Origin: Hymenobacter negativus
GTDB lineage: Bacteria; Bacteroidota; Bacteroidia; Cytophagales; Hymenobacteraceae
Length of the DNA stretch: 64,000 bases
Direction: 5' to 3'
NCBI RefSeq assembly: GCF_016056375.1
Contig: NZ_JAEDAE010000008.1
Span: 186,001 to 250,000, forward strand
Shown: positions 14,453-25,915 of the stretch, piece after piece
Layout of the letters: each line of letters starts with the position of its first letter
How positions within the stretch are numbered: position 1 is the stretch's first letter
The notes under the pieces: model-generated
The model's input: only the letters and a program-made list of their open reading frames with translations
What the model was told of the DNA's origin: nothing
Databases searched by the model: none
Program-made: the position numbers and the translations under genes

Positions 14453-17137
14453 ATGCCCAACGCCTTCGTCCTGCCGCCCCTCCCCGACCTGCCCATCATC
14501 GCGGCGCTGCCCAAACTGCGGGCTGCGCTGGCCGCCCACTCCCGCGTGGTGCTGGAAGCGCCGCCCGGCGCGGGCAAAACCACTGTGGTGCCGCTGGAGC
14601 TGCTGGCCGCCGAGTGGCGCAATCCCGACGATAAAATCCTGGTGCTGGAGCCGCGCCAGCTGGCCGTGCGTGGCGCCGCCGCCCGCCTGGCCCAGCTGCT
14701 GGGCGAGCCCGTGGGCCGCACCATCGGCTACCGCGTGCGGCTCGATAGCAATGTGAGCCAGGAAACCCGCGTGGAAGTCATCACCGAAGGCATTCTCACG
14801 CGCATGATTCAGGACGACCCGGCGCTGGAAGGTGTGGCGGCGGTGGTATTTGATGAATTTCATGAGCGGAGCTTGAACGCCGATTTAGGTTTGGCGCTGG
14901 CGCTGGATGCCCAAGCCGTGCTGCGGCCCGAGCTGCGCATCCTGCTAATGAGCGCCACGCTGGAGGCCCGGCGGCTGGGCCAGTGGCTGCCCGCGCCGGT
15001 GGTGTCGTCGGCCGGGTTTCTGTTTCCGATTGAAACGCATTACCTCGACCCGCGCCGAGCTTCCGCCTTGCCCAACAAGCCCGCCGAGCGGCTGGCCGAG
15101 CTGGTGCCCGCACAAGTACGAGCAGCTTTGAACGCCCACCCGCAAGGCGACATCCTGGTTTTCCTGCCCGGCGTGGGCGACTTGCAACGCAGTGCCCGCA
15201 AGCTTCAGGATGCCTTGCCCGACCACGTCGTCCTGCACTTGCTGCACGGCGAATTGCCGCTCGAAGCGCAGGACGCGGCCCTGCGTCCGGTAAGCGGCGG
15301 CCGGCGCAAGGTCATCCTGGCCACCAGCATTGCCGAAACCAGCCTCACCATCGAGGGCGTACGGGTAGTAATTGACGGCGGCTTTGCGCGGGTGCCGCGC
15401 TTTGTGCCGCGCACCGGCTTCACCACCCTCGAAACCGTGCCCGTGGCCCGCGCCGCCGCCGACCAGCGCCGGGGCCGCGCCGGCCGCCTTGCCCCCGGCA
15501 CCTGCTACCGCCTCTGGACCGAAGCCGAGCATCACAACCTGCCGGCCCACCGCCCGCCCGAAATCCACACCGCCGACCTCAGCAGCCTCGCCCTGGAGCT
15601 GGCCCTCTGGGGCGCGGCCGAGCCCACCAGCCTGCGCTGGCTGGACGTGCCGCCAACGGCGGCGTTTGCGCAAGCCACTGAGCTGCTGCTGCGACTGGGA
15701 GCTTTATCAGGGCAGGAGGGTAAGGGAGTAGGAGGGTATGAGGCTTCGAAAGCAGAACCATCACAAATAACTCCTGCCCTCCTACCCTCCCACCCTTCTA
15801 CCCTAATAAAACCCACCCCCCACGGCCGGCAGCTAGCCGTGCTGGGCCTGCCGCCACGCCTGGGCCACCTCGTGGTGCGCGGGCAAGAGTTGGGCCACGG
15901 CTCTGCTGCCGCCTCCTTGGCCGCGCTGCTGGCCGAGCGCGACCTGTTGCGCTGGGCCGCCCCCTCCGACACCCGCCCCGCCCCGCCCGACCTGCGCCTG
16001 CGCCTCGAAGCCCTGGCCAGCGGCCGCCCGCCCTTGCCCGGCCTGGCCCTGCACCACGCCACCCTGCAACGCGTGCGCGACGTGGCCCGCAACCTCACCG
16101 GCCGCCTGGGCAAAACCGCCAAGCCACCAACCCACCAATCCGCTCACCCGCCTGTGGGCCTGCTCACCGCGCTGGCCTACCCCGACCGGTTGGCCCAGCG
16201 CGAAACCCACGACCGCCTGCGCCTTGTGACCGGCCAGCGGGTGAGCCTGAACACCATCGATGTAGACCCACAAGCCACCTTTTTCGCTGTGGCGCACCTG
16301 GCAGGCACAGCCTCGGCCCCGCGTGCTACGCTGGCCGCTCCGCTCGGGCAGGATGAGCTGGAATTAGCCTTCGCCGACCAAATTACGACCACCGACGAGG
16401 TGCGCTACGATGCCACCACCCAACGCGTGACCGGCCGCCGGGTGCGCCGCCTGGGGGCCTTGCTGCTCGAAGAAAAAATTATTGGCCAGCCCGATGCGGT
16501 ACTGGTGGCACGGGCCCTGCTGAATTATTTGCAGGAAGCCGGCGTGAGCAAGCTGAATTGGACGCCCGCCGCCCGCCAGCTGCAGCAGCGGCTGGAGTTT
16601 CTGCGGCAGCACTTCCCAGGTTCTGATGCTGCGGAACCCTGGCCGGCTTTTGACGATGCCACGCTGGCACTGGAGCTGGCCGACTGGCTCGGGCCGCACC
16701 TCGACGGTCTCAAAACCCTCGACCAGGTGCAGCGCCTCGACCTGTATGAACCGCTGCTGGCCCGCCTGCCCGGCGGCTGGAACCAGCGCCAGGAGTTGGA
16801 CCGCCTTGCTCCGGCCGCGCTGGAAGTGCCCAGCGGCTCGCACATCACCTTGGACTACAGCGACCCTGCCGCCCCCGTGCTGGCCGTGAAGCTGCAGGAA
16901 TTATTTGGCTTGACGGAAACGCCCACCGTGGCCGCCGGCCGCGTGCCGCTGCTACTGCACCTGCTCTCGCCGGGCGGCCGCCCGGCGCAGGTAACGCGCG
17001 ATTTGCGCAGCTTCTGGGAGAAGGGCTATTTCGAAGTCCGCAAGGACTTAAAGGGCCGCTACCCCAAGCATCCCTGGCCCGACAAGCCGATGGAGCACAT
17101 TCCGACGCGGCTCACGAAAAAGCGGCTGGGGCAGTAG
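14453..17137 (+). CDS. hrpB: ATP-dependent RNA helicase HrpB
   Basis: An 894-residue DEAH-type helicase. Motif I is EAPPGAGKTT (about residues 35-44), motif II is DEFH in VVFDEFHERS, motif III is MSATLE and motif VI is DQRRGRAGR, followed by HA2/ratchet regions and the HrpB C-terminal domain (FWEKGYFEVRKDLKGRYPKHPWP). HrpB homologues run about 800-850 residues; the extra length here comes partly from a low-complexity insertion at about residues 420-452, encoded by an inverted repeat, and a smaller Pro/His-rich one at about 555-568. The frame is kept through both. Its physiological RNA target is not established for this family. Confidence 0.93.
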   Translation: MPNAFVLPPLPDLPIIAALPKLRAALAAHSRVVLEAPPGAGKTTVVPLELLAAEWRNPDDKILVLEPRQLAVRGAAARLAQLLGEPVGRTIGYRVRLDSNVSQETRVEVITEGILTRMIQDDPALEGVAAVVFDEFHERSLNADLGLALALDAQAVLRPELRILLMSATLEARRLGQWLPAPVVSSAGFLFPIETHYLDPRRASALPNKPAERLAELVPAQVRAALNAHPQGDILVFLPGVGDLQRSARKLQDALPDHVVLHLLHGELPLEAQDAALRPVSGGRRKVILATSIAETSLTIEGVRVVIDGGFARVPRFVPRTGFTTLETVPVARAAADQRRGRAGRLAPGTCYRLWTEAEHHNLPAHRPPEIHTADLSSLALELALWGAAEPTSLRWLDVPPTAAFAQATELLLRLGALSGQEGKGVGGYEASKAEPSQITPALLPSHPSTLIKPTPHGRQLAVLGLPPRLGHLVVRGQELGHGSAAASLAALLAERDLLRWAAPSDTRPAPPDLRLRLEALASGRPPLPGLALHHATLQRVRDVARNLTGRLGKTAKPPTHQSAHPPVGLLTALAYPDRLAQRETHDRLRLVTGQRVSLNTIDVDPQATFFAVAHLAGTASAPRATLAAPLGQDELELAFADQITTTDEVRYDATTQRVTGRRVRRLGALLLEEKIIGQPDAVLVARALLNYLQEAGVSKLNWTPAARQLQQRLEFLRQHFPGSDAAEPWPAFDDATLALELADWLGPHLDGLKTLDQVQRLDLYEPLLARLPGGWNQRQELDRLAPAALEVPSGSHITLDYSDPAAPVLAVKLQELFGLTETPTVAAGRVPLLLHLLSPGGRPAQVTRDLRSFWEKGYFEVRKDLKGRYPKHPWPDKPMEHIPTRLTKKRLGQ
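15710..15803 (+). repeat. IR2: word-repeat inverted repeat inside hrpB
   Basis: Arms 15710-15742 and 15771-15803 pair at 25 of 33 positions, more if G-U pairs are allowed. Each arm is four in-phase copies of an 8-base word close to GGGTAGGA, plus one base. The 28-base loop is AT-richer than the surrounding gene. It encodes a Gly/Lys/Ser/Pro-rich loop between helicase domains and keeps the frame. Confidence 0.8.
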
Positions 17138-17250
17138 CGCAGGGCTGAGTCAACGGCTTTTACCCAGTTGAAGAATTGGCTAAAAAACCATTTCGCCGCC
17201 AAAAAACCGTCACGTAACTTCGTAGAAAATCAAGCTTTTTCCACAGTTAC

Positions 17251-18165
17251 ATGGCTTCTACTGCTACTCCCGAAGCGCCGGTTATTGCCGGCGACCAACT
17301 CACGCCGGGCTGGCTCAAAATTGTTTGGCTTTACCTGATGCTGGTGCCCGCATTGGTGTGGGGCTTTTCCAGTTTATCCGGGCCGCGCAGCCTGGCCTCG
17401 GCCCTGATTACGGTGGTAACGGTAGGCTTCGGGCATTCCATCGGCCTGCACCGCGGCATTATCCACCGCTCGTACCGCTGCGCGCGGTTCACGCGCGGCA
17501 TGCTGGCCTACTTATTTGTGCATACCGGGCTGGGCGGGCCGCTGTCGTGGGTGCGGGTGCACTATTTCCGCGACTACTGGCAGAACCGGCTCGACTGCCC
17601 GGCCTACTTCCGCTACGACCACTCCATCGCGAAGGACTACTACTGGAATCTGCACTTCGCCCTGAAATCGGGCGACATCGGCCGCTACGAAATACCCGAC
17701 GAAGACTTGTACGACCCCTGGCTGGCCTTCCTCGAAAAAACCTGGTATCTGCACGTATTGGCCGCGGCGGGCCTTATCTGGGCCTTTTTCGGATTTGAGG
17801 CGATGATAGTGTGCGTGCCGCTGCGCATCAGCATCACCATTCTGGGGCACTGGTTTGTGGGCTTCATCTCGCACAAGTACGGCTACGCCCGCTACGACAT
17901 CGACGACGCCACCGAGCACGGCTACAACAACTGGGTGCTGGGCGCGCTGTCGTTCGGCGAGGGCTTCCACAACAACCACCACGCCCACCCCAGCTCGGCC
18001 AAAATGAGCACCGAATGGTACGAGCTGGACCTGGGCTGGTACCTGGTGGCCGGCCTGCGTGCCGTGGGCTTGGTGTGGGACGTGCAGGTGGTGGGCCGCG
18101 ACCACACCCAGAAAGCCCGCGCCAAAGAGCGCAGTTTCCGCTGGCGCTGGCCCTGGCAGGACTAG
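17251..18165 (+). CDS. Membrane fatty-acid desaturase
   Basis: A 304-residue integral membrane di-iron enzyme. The His boxes are GHSIGLHRGIIHRSY (about residues 62-76) and FHNNHHAHP (about 236-244), with further His residues near WFVGFISHKYGY. Four membrane segments lie in two pairs, as in acyl-CoA/acyl-lipid delta-9 desaturases. It would place a double bond in a fatty acyl chain with O2 and electrons from a ferredoxin or cytochrome. The spacing of the first box (LHRGIIHRSY) is slightly unlike the classic HRLWAHRSY, so the precise position or acyl carrier is uncertain. The stop codon lies inside the first word of inverted repeat IR3. Confidence 0.87.
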   Translation: MASTATPEAPVIAGDQLTPGWLKIVWLYLMLVPALVWGFSSLSGPRSLASALITVVTVGFGHSIGLHRGIIHRSYRCARFTRGMLAYLFVHTGLGGPLSWVRVHYFRDYWQNRLDCPAYFRYDHSIAKDYYWNLHFALKSGDIGRYEIPDEDLYDPWLAFLEKTWYLHVLAAAGLIWAFFGFEAMIVCVPLRISITILGHWFVGFISHKYGYARYDIDDATEHGYNNWVLGALSFGEGFHNNHHAHPSSAKMSTEWYELDLGWYLVAGLRAVGLVWDVQVVGRDHTQKARAKERSFRWRWPWQD

Positions 18166-18244
18166 CGGACTAGTGGGATAGCGGGTTGGCGAATGGAATC
18201 AGGTGTGCGGATATAGCCTAACCCACCAATCCACTAACCCACCA
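18161..18244. repeat. IR3: word-repeat inverted repeat filling a convergent gap
   Basis: Left arm 18161-18192 is made of 8-base words (ACTAGCGG, ACTAGTGG, GATAGCGG). The right arm 18218-18244, read on the minus strand, has words such as GTTAGTGG and ATTGGTGG. Pairing is imperfect but phased. The first word contains the desaturase TAG, and the right arm ends two bases before the stop codon of the convergent FRG gene. Confidence 0.75.
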
Positions 18245-18245
18245 T

Positions 18246-19088
18246 TTATCGCATCTCATTGTCATCCAAAAAGTTCTTGCCGTCGGCGCGGGGCGAATAG
18301 TGGCGGTGCAGCCAGCGGCTAAGGCCGCCCAAGCCCGGCAGCAGCACCCGCTCGGTGATGTTGGCCTGGTCGAGCTTGTCGCGCACTTCCCACTTGAGGC
18401 GAGCCGGAATGATGATGCGGAAGTACAGCTCCGGGCGGTCGGCCAGCCAGTCGTGCAGCACGCTCTGGGCCGTGCTCATCAAGGAAAACAAGGCGTACTG
18501 GTGCACAATACGCGCGTCGAGGCTGGGCGGCTCCAGAAACAGCACGTAAGGCTCGGCCTGCAGCTCTTCGAGCTCGCGCAGGCTGCTGCTCACGGGTTGC
18601 AGCAGCTCAGAAGTAAACACGTTGGACCCCTCCCCCTGCAGGGCCTGGCGCAGGCGCTGGGGCAGGTGCTCGGCCGCTTTCACGTAGTTCAGCGCCCAAA
18701 TGATGCCGTCTTCGTGGTAGGCGGCCAGGTCGTCGGTGGCGAAATGCAGGGCCACATAAGGTGAGTACGTCCAATCGAGCAGGCGGGTGGGCAGGCCGTG
18801 GTGCTGCGCCAGCGCCAGCCAATCCCAGGTGCTGGTGGTGGCGGTGGGCAGGCTGTTTTCGCGGGCGTACTTGCGGAAGTTGCGCAGCAGGTGGTGCTCC
18901 AGGTTCTGATATTCACCGCCCAGCCGCTGCAAGCTGGTTTCGAGTTGAAAATGGCGCGAGCGGCCGCCCCGGTACACAAACGGCGACCGAAACCGCCCAA
19001 TGCGCGCATCCCAGGTGTTCTGGAACAGCAACCGCTGCAGGTCTTCCCAGGAAGTGGCTTCGTAGTCGTTGTTGGCAGAAAGTGGCAT
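18246..19088 (-). CDS. FRG-domain protein
   Basis: A 280-residue protein with an FRG domain, named for its Phe/Tyr-Arg-Gly motif: FVYRGG (about residues 38-43), TSLQRLG, HHLLRNFRKYA, WDWLALAQHHGLPTRLLDWTYSPYVALHFA (about 100-130) and a downstream EPPSLDARIVHQYALFS block. The HHGLPTRLLDWT segment is the most conserved FRG core. The biochemical role of FRG proteins is not settled; they often occur as sporadic accessory genes. No signal peptide is present. It is bracketed by two unrelated inverted repeats, IR3 at its 3' side and IR4 at its 5' side, and has no obvious operon partner. Confidence 0.85.
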   Translation of the reverse strand: MPLSANNDYEATSWEDLQRLLFQNTWDARIGRFRSPFVYRGGRSRHFQLETSLQRLGGEYQNLEHHLLRNFRKYARENSLPTATTSTWDWLALAQHHGLPTRLLDWTYSPYVALHFATDDLAAYHEDGIIWALNYVKAAEHLPQRLRQALQGEGSNVFTSELLQPVSSSLRELEELQAEPYVLFLEPPSLDARIVHQYALFSLMSTAQSVLHDWLADRPELYFRIIIPARLKWEVRDKLDQANITERVLLPGLGGLSRWLHRHYSPRADGKNFLDDNEMR

Positions 19089-19118
19089 GGGGCGAAGATA
19101 CGCGGGGCTGGAAAGCTT

Positions 19119-19220
19119 GTATGCAGTAGGGGCAGGGCTTGCCCCCGCCCAGTCGTCAGAACCGACCCAACGATTCCCTTCAACGACCGGGCGGGGGCAC
19201 GCCCCGCCCCTACCTCATAC
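19119..19220. repeat. IR4: GC-rich inverted repeat with self-complementary arms
   Basis: Arms 19119-19156 and 19183-19220 are inverted copies with 33 of 38 positions matching. Each arm is itself palindromic (GGGGC...GCCCC), so the element can fold as one long hairpin or as two hairpins. It lies between the start of the FRG gene and the stop of the SDR gene, both on the minus strand. Confidence 0.9.
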
Positions 19221-19225
19221 GTTGC

Positions 19226-20077
19226 TTACTCCCCCGCCGGAAAATCGGCCGCGTCGCCCACCTCAGCGTACTGCTCCAGCTCCTTCGCAATGCTTGCGAA
19301 CTTCTCGCGGGCACCCTTCACGGCTGCTTTGCCAAGGGGCAGGTGCAGCGGCGGATTCTCCAGCTGTACCACGTCGTACATGGCCTTGGCAGCGCGCACC
19401 GGGTCGCCGGGCTGCTTGCCGCTGTAGCCCTGAATGCCGCGCAGGTTTTCGCCTACGGTGGCCTGGTAATCATCGATTTTGGTATCGGCAATGGTGGCCG
19501 ACTCGCCGGCCCACTTTGTGCGGAAGCCGCTGGGCTCGATGTTCGTCACCTTGATGCCCAGCGGCCCCACCTGCTGGCTCAGGCTCTCGCCAATGGCCTC
19601 CAGGGCAAATTTCGAGGCGTTGTAGATGCCCACGCCGGGGAAAGTTTTCAGCCCGCCAATGCTGGTGATGTTGAGCACGTGGCCGCTGCGCTGCTTGCGC
19701 AATTGCGGTAGCACGGCGCGCAGCACGTGCAGGGCACCGAACACGTTCACATCGAACTGCCGCTGTACTTCCTCGGCCGGCACTTCTTCGATGCTGCCCA
19801 TCGAGCCGTAGCCGGCGTTGTTCACGATGACATCGAGCTGATTGAATTTGGCGATGGCATCGGCAATGGCGGTTTTGACGGTGGCCTCATCGGTCACGTC
19901 GCACACCAGGCCGAGGGTGCGGCCTTCGGCTTTCTTGGTGAATTCGTCGGCTTGCTCGGGCTTGCGGAAGGTGGCGGCCACGCGGTCGCCTTTTTCGAGC
20001 ACGTAATCGGCCAGGGCTTCGCCGAAACCGGACGAGGCCCCGGTAATAAACCAGGTTTTGGCAGTGGAATCAGACAT
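19226..20077 (-). CDS. Short-chain dehydrogenase/reductase
   Basis: A 283-residue classical SDR. The cofactor motif is TGASSGFGEALA (TGxxxGxG, about residues 11-18), the core has NNAGYGS, and the active site is Ser followed by YNASK (Tyr and Lys). The substrate loop SGFRTKWAG follows PLGIKVTNIEPSG. It would reduce or oxidise a carbonyl/alcohol with NAD(P)(H); the substrate is unknown. The ATG at 20077 gives the standard N-terminus; an in-frame extension to 20161 runs into IR5. Typical annotation would be 'SDR family oxidoreductase'. Confidence 0.9.
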   Translation of the reverse strand: MSDSTAKTWFITGASSGFGEALADYVLEKGDRVAATFRKPEQADEFTKKAEGRTLGLVCDVTDEATVKTAIADAIAKFNQLDVIVNNAGYGSMGSIEEVPAEEVQRQFDVNVFGALHVLRAVLPQLRKQRSGHVLNITSIGGLKTFPGVGIYNASKFALEAIGESLSQQVGPLGIKVTNIEPSGFRTKWAGESATIADTKIDDYQATVGENLRGIQGYSGKQPGDPVRAAKAMYDVVQLENPPLHLPLGKAAVKGAREKFASIAKELEQYAEVGDAADFPAGE

Positions 20078-20144
20078 AATTGGTTTGAATAAAATGGTAG
20101 CTGCTAAGACGGGTTGGAGCCGTGAATTGTTTGCCGGCATTTTG

Positions 20145-20241
20145 GTGTAGAGACGCGACACTTCGCGTCTCGTCGTTGAGCGAGACCGAACGACACCCGC
20201 GCGGCGCAGACAACAAGACGCGAAGTGTCGCGTCTCTACAC
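20145..20241. repeat. IR5: GTAGAGACGC-family inverted repeat
   Basis: Arms 20145-20173 and 20213-20241 match at 28 of 29 positions. Each arm is a hairpin by itself (AGACGCGA, four bases, TCGCGTCT). It lies between the divergent SDR and esterase genes, just upstream of the esterase promoter. It belongs to the same family as IR11. Confidence 0.92.
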
Positions 20242-20260
20242 AGCTCCCTACCCCCTACCG

Positions 20261-20268
20261 TACCTTTG
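20261..20268 (+). promoter_or_regulatory. -7 box for the secreted esterase gene
   Basis: TACCTTTG, exact match to TAnnTTTG, about 43 bp before the ATG at 20311. Confidence 0.6.
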
Positions 20269-20310
20269 CGGCCCAGATTCGCTCAGCCTTCCCAATCCCA
20301 CCCACTCCCT

Positions 20311-23291
<2,981 letters not shown>

Positions 23292-23335
23292 CCCGATTGG
23301 TACTCCGCCATAGCTGGATTAGTGCTTTGAATTAC

Positions 23336-23376
23336 AATGGGCAATACTGGCTACGGCCGGTATTGCCCATTTTTTA
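23336..23376 (+). terminator. Intrinsic terminator after guaB
   Basis: A 12-bp stem (23336-23347 with 23360-23371) is followed by a run of T. Confidence 0.85.
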
Positions 23377-23423
23377 TGCTTTCCAATGGATGGAGCCTTT
23401 TCAGGCAGCCGATTGTATCTTGC

Positions 23424-24989
23424 ATGCCGGTTGAGCGTCGGCGACGGCGCGGCGGGCTGGTGTGCTTGTGTTATTCCTGGTTTCTGTCTGTGCGTCATCC
23501 GTTACTGTACATTGGTTTTCTCTTAGCGCTGCTGAGCGGAGCGCTGGCCGTCGGCAATCTGTTGGCTGACGGCGGCCCCGGAGCCGCGCCGTGGACCACT
23601 TGGCTGCTACTGCTGGCGGACCTGGGCACGCTTGCGGTACTGCTTAAGCTGTTTTTCCGGGCCCCGGCAGCCTCTGCGACCTCGAGCGTTGCCACCCCGG
23701 CTGCCCTCCGCGAAAGCGAGGTACTAAGCCTGCAGCGCTTGGCCCAGATTGTGCAGCGGGGCCAGACCTCTACCGAGGTGTACACTGTCTTGCTGGAATC
23801 GGCAGTGCAAACCGTGCGGGCCGACGCCGCCTGGCTCGACCTCGACGCCAACCATACCGGCACCGACGACACCAACGCCACACAGTATTACAACATCGTG
23901 CCCGCGCAGGCCGAGGCCCTGCGCGCCGGCCTGCGTGCTCACCCCTTGGTGGAGGGTGAGCACGTGGTCAACGACCTGAACCGCCGCCCCGGCTTTCTGG
24001 GCACCTCGCAGGCCTACCGCTCGCTCATTCAGCTACCGTTGCGTGGCCTGCATTTCAACTACGGCACATTGTATTTGCTGAAAGTGGAGCCCGGCACCTT
24101 CAACCGCGAAGATGTCAGCATCCTCCAGACTTTCACCGGCCAGGCCGTGCTCAGCATCGAAAACCTCGAGCTGATGCGCGCCTCGCTGGCCAATCAGCGC
24201 ACTCAGGAAGAGCTAAAAATTGCTTCCCAGGTTCAGGACAGCCTTATTCCTAAAAACCTGCCCACCGATAACTGGTTCGAAATCAGCTCGCACTCGCTGG
24301 CGGCTAAGGAAGTGGGCGGCGACTTCTACGATTTCCTGCACCTGCCGGGCCGGCGACTGGCCGTCATCATCGGCGACGTGAGCGGCAAGGGCGTGACCGC
24401 CGCCTTCCACATGGCCCAGATGAAGGGGATTTTCCACTCGCTGATGCAGGAAAACCCGCTGGCCAAGAACGAGCGCGACAAATTCCCGGTGCCCAGCAAG
24501 TTCATGGCCCAGGCCAACACCGCCCTCATTCACTGCCTGGAAAAATCATCTTTCATTACATCTTCGCTCTATATTATTGACTATGAGCAGGGTGGATTTG
24601 TATTTGCCCGCGCCGGTCATTGCCACACGCTTTACTACCACGCCCTGCGCGAGGAAGTTTTTTACTTCGACTCGGCCGGCCTTGGCCTCGGCATCATCCG
24701 CAACGAGAGCTACGAGAAGCACATCAAAAACCAGTTTTACGACTACAGCCCCGGCGATGTGATGGTGATTTACACCGATGGCATTGTGGAGGCGCGCGGC
24801 GGCTCCGGCACCGACGAGTACGGCGAAGACCGCCTCAAGCTGCGCCTGGAGGAAAGCTATTTCCAAGAGGCCGAAGACATTAAAAACTTCATCCTCGACG
24901 ACCTCAACGCCTTCACCCACGGCTTCCCCATCCACGACGACCAGACCCTGCTCGTGATTAAATTCAAGTCGGCCCAACCCCTACCGTAG
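23424..24989 (+). CDS. PP2C/SpoIIE-family phosphatase with membrane and GAF-like domains (RsbU-like)
   Basis: About 521 residues from this start. Two membrane segments (LLYIGFLLALLSGALAVG and TTWLLLLADLGTLAVLLKLFF) are followed by a GAF-like sensor (about 100-255) and a SpoIIE/PP2C phosphatase domain (about 265-515). The metal-binding motifs are KEVGGDFYDF, VIIGDVSGKG, YTDGIVEARG and DDQTLLVIK. It would dephosphorylate a STAS-domain anti-sigma antagonist, here the next gene, 21 bp downstream. The start is uncertain: 23376 lies directly on the guaB terminator, while 23424 follows a TATCTTGC sequence; GTG at 23460 is another option. It is the signal-input part of a partner-switching module. Confidence 0.9.
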   Translation: MPVERRRRRGGLVCLCYSWFLSVRHPLLYIGFLLALLSGALAVGNLLADGGPGAAPWTTWLLLLADLGTLAVLLKLFFRAPAASATSSVATPAALRESEVLSLQRLAQIVQRGQTSTEVYTVLLESAVQTVRADAAWLDLDANHTGTDDTNATQYYNIVPAQAEALRAGLRAHPLVEGEHVVNDLNRRPGFLGTSQAYRSLIQLPLRGLHFNYGTLYLLKVEPGTFNREDVSILQTFTGQAVLSIENLELMRASLANQRTQEELKIASQVQDSLIPKNLPTDNWFEISSHSLAAKEVGGDFYDFLHLPGRRLAVIIGDVSGKGVTAAFHMAQMKGIFHSLMQENPLAKNERDKFPVPSKFMAQANTALIHCLEKSSFITSSLYIIDYEQGGFVFARAGHCHTLYYHALREEVFYFDSAGLGLGIIRNESYEKHIKNQFYDYSPGDVMVIYTDGIVEARGGSGTDEYGEDRLKLRLEESYFQEAEDIKNFILDDLNAFTHGFPIHDDQTLLVIKFKSAQPLP

Positions 24990-25010
24990 GCCTGACGTAT
25001 CGCCCTCATT

Positions 25011-25340
25011 ATGAAAGTTACTGCCCAACCCTCCGCCGATACCCTCACCCTGCTGCTTGATGGCGAGCTGGATGCCAGCTCCGCCATTGTGCTTGACACC
25101 GAGCTGGCCAAGCCCGACATTCTCAACTATCGCAAGGTCCTGATTGACTGTGCCAAACTCAGCTATATTTCCTCGGCTGGCCTGGGGGTTTTCATCTCGC
25201 ACCTCCAGCGCTTTCAGGATGCCAACGTGAAGCTGGTGTTCTTCAACATGCAGGAAAAAGTATTCAACGTGTTTGAAATCCTGGGCTTGGATGCGCTGAT
25301 GACCATCGTACCCAGCCTCACCGAAGCCGAAGCCGCTTAA
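25011..25340 (+). CDS. STAS-domain anti-sigma factor antagonist (RsbV/SpoIIAA-like)
   Basis: A 109-residue single STAS domain. The conserved phosphorylation region is KLSYISSAGLGVF (about residues 46-58), with the Ser-Ser pair where RsbV/SpoIIAA proteins are phosphorylated by their partner kinase. LDGELDASS is the usual first strand/helix block. When dephosphorylated by the upstream PP2C it would bind the HATPase protein encoded downstream and release that kinase's target. It follows the phosphatase by 21 bp, but a 100-bp gap with IR6 separates it from the kinase gene. Confidence 0.92.
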   Translation: MKVTAQPSADTLTLLLDGELDASSAIVLDTELAKPDILNYRKVLIDCAKLSYISSAGLGVFISHLQRFQDANVKLVFFNMQEKVFNVFEILGLDALMTIVPSLTEAEAA

Positions 25341-25344
25341 TTCA

Positions 25345-25437
25345 GTTAAGGGTTAAGAGTTAAAAGTTATACGGTTGAATTCGTCGTCTTTGTCATTTCA
25401 ACTGCCAACTCTTAACTCCTAACTTCTAACTCTTAAC
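25345..25437. repeat. IR6: 7-base word inverted repeat between STAS and HATPase genes
   Basis: The right arm (25397-25437, read on the minus strand) has six 7-base words (GTTAAGA, GTTAGAA, GTTAGGA and so on). The left arm (25345-25379) has five of the same type. The family word GTTAAGA recurs in IR16. It begins four bases after the STAS stop codon and ends five bases before the next ATG. Confidence 0.88.
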
Positions 25438-25442
25438 TTCCC

Positions 25443-25856
25443 ATGAAGTCAGCTCTCCGCATTGCCTGCTCGCGTGCCCACCTGCAACAGGTGCGCGATT
25501 TCGTGCGGAATTATCTCAACACCCGGCCGCTTTCCGAGGTGATGGTGAACCAGGTAGTGCTGGCCGTGGATGAGGTGGTGGCCAACTTCATCATCCACGC
25601 CAATGGCGAGGATGAAACCCAGTTTCTGGACCTTACCCTGGCGTTTGATAAACAGGACCTTAACGTGGAAATTGCCGACAATGGCGACACCATTTTCCTG
25701 CCCGGTCCCACGGCCAGTCCCGATTTCCACGCCTACATTCAGCAGGGCCGCAAAGGCGGCATGGGCATGACGCTGGTGAACCGGCTCATGGACCGCGTGG
25801 AGTTTTTCACGCGTGGCAACCACACCGTGTGCCACCTCAGCAAGCACCTGGCCTGA
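25443..25856 (+). CDS. Anti-sigma regulatory factor kinase (RsbW/SpoIIAB-like HATPase)
   Basis: A 137-residue GHKL ATPase of the HATPase_c_2 type. The N box is VVLAVDEVVANFIIHAN, the G1 box is VEIADNG and the G2 region is RKGGMGMTLVNRLMD. Such proteins phosphorylate the STAS antagonist and bind a sigma factor or other output partner. No sigma factor gene is next to it, so the output lies elsewhere. A T-tailed terminator follows, ending the three-gene unit. Confidence 0.92.
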   Translation: MKSALRIACSRAHLQQVRDFVRNYLNTRPLSEVMVNQVVLAVDEVVANFIIHANGEDETQFLDLTLAFDKQDLNVEIADNGDTIFLPGPTASPDFHAYIQQGRKGGMGMTLVNRLMDRVEFFTRGNHTVCHLSKHLA

Positions 25857-25881
25857 GCCCTGCTTTTGCCTCTTATTTTTG

Positions 25882-25915
25882 AGACCGTTGTGCCCGGCAC
25901 GACGGTCTTTTTTTT
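25882..25915 (+). terminator. Intrinsic terminator after the partner-switching genes
   Basis: Stem AGACCGT...ACGGTCT with an inner GTGCC/GGCAC stem, followed by eight or more T. Confidence 0.9.

Noticed and set aside
15710-15803. Frameshift or pseudogene call for hrpB
   Set aside because: The reading frame is kept through the inserted repeat, and all helicase motifs on both sides are intact.
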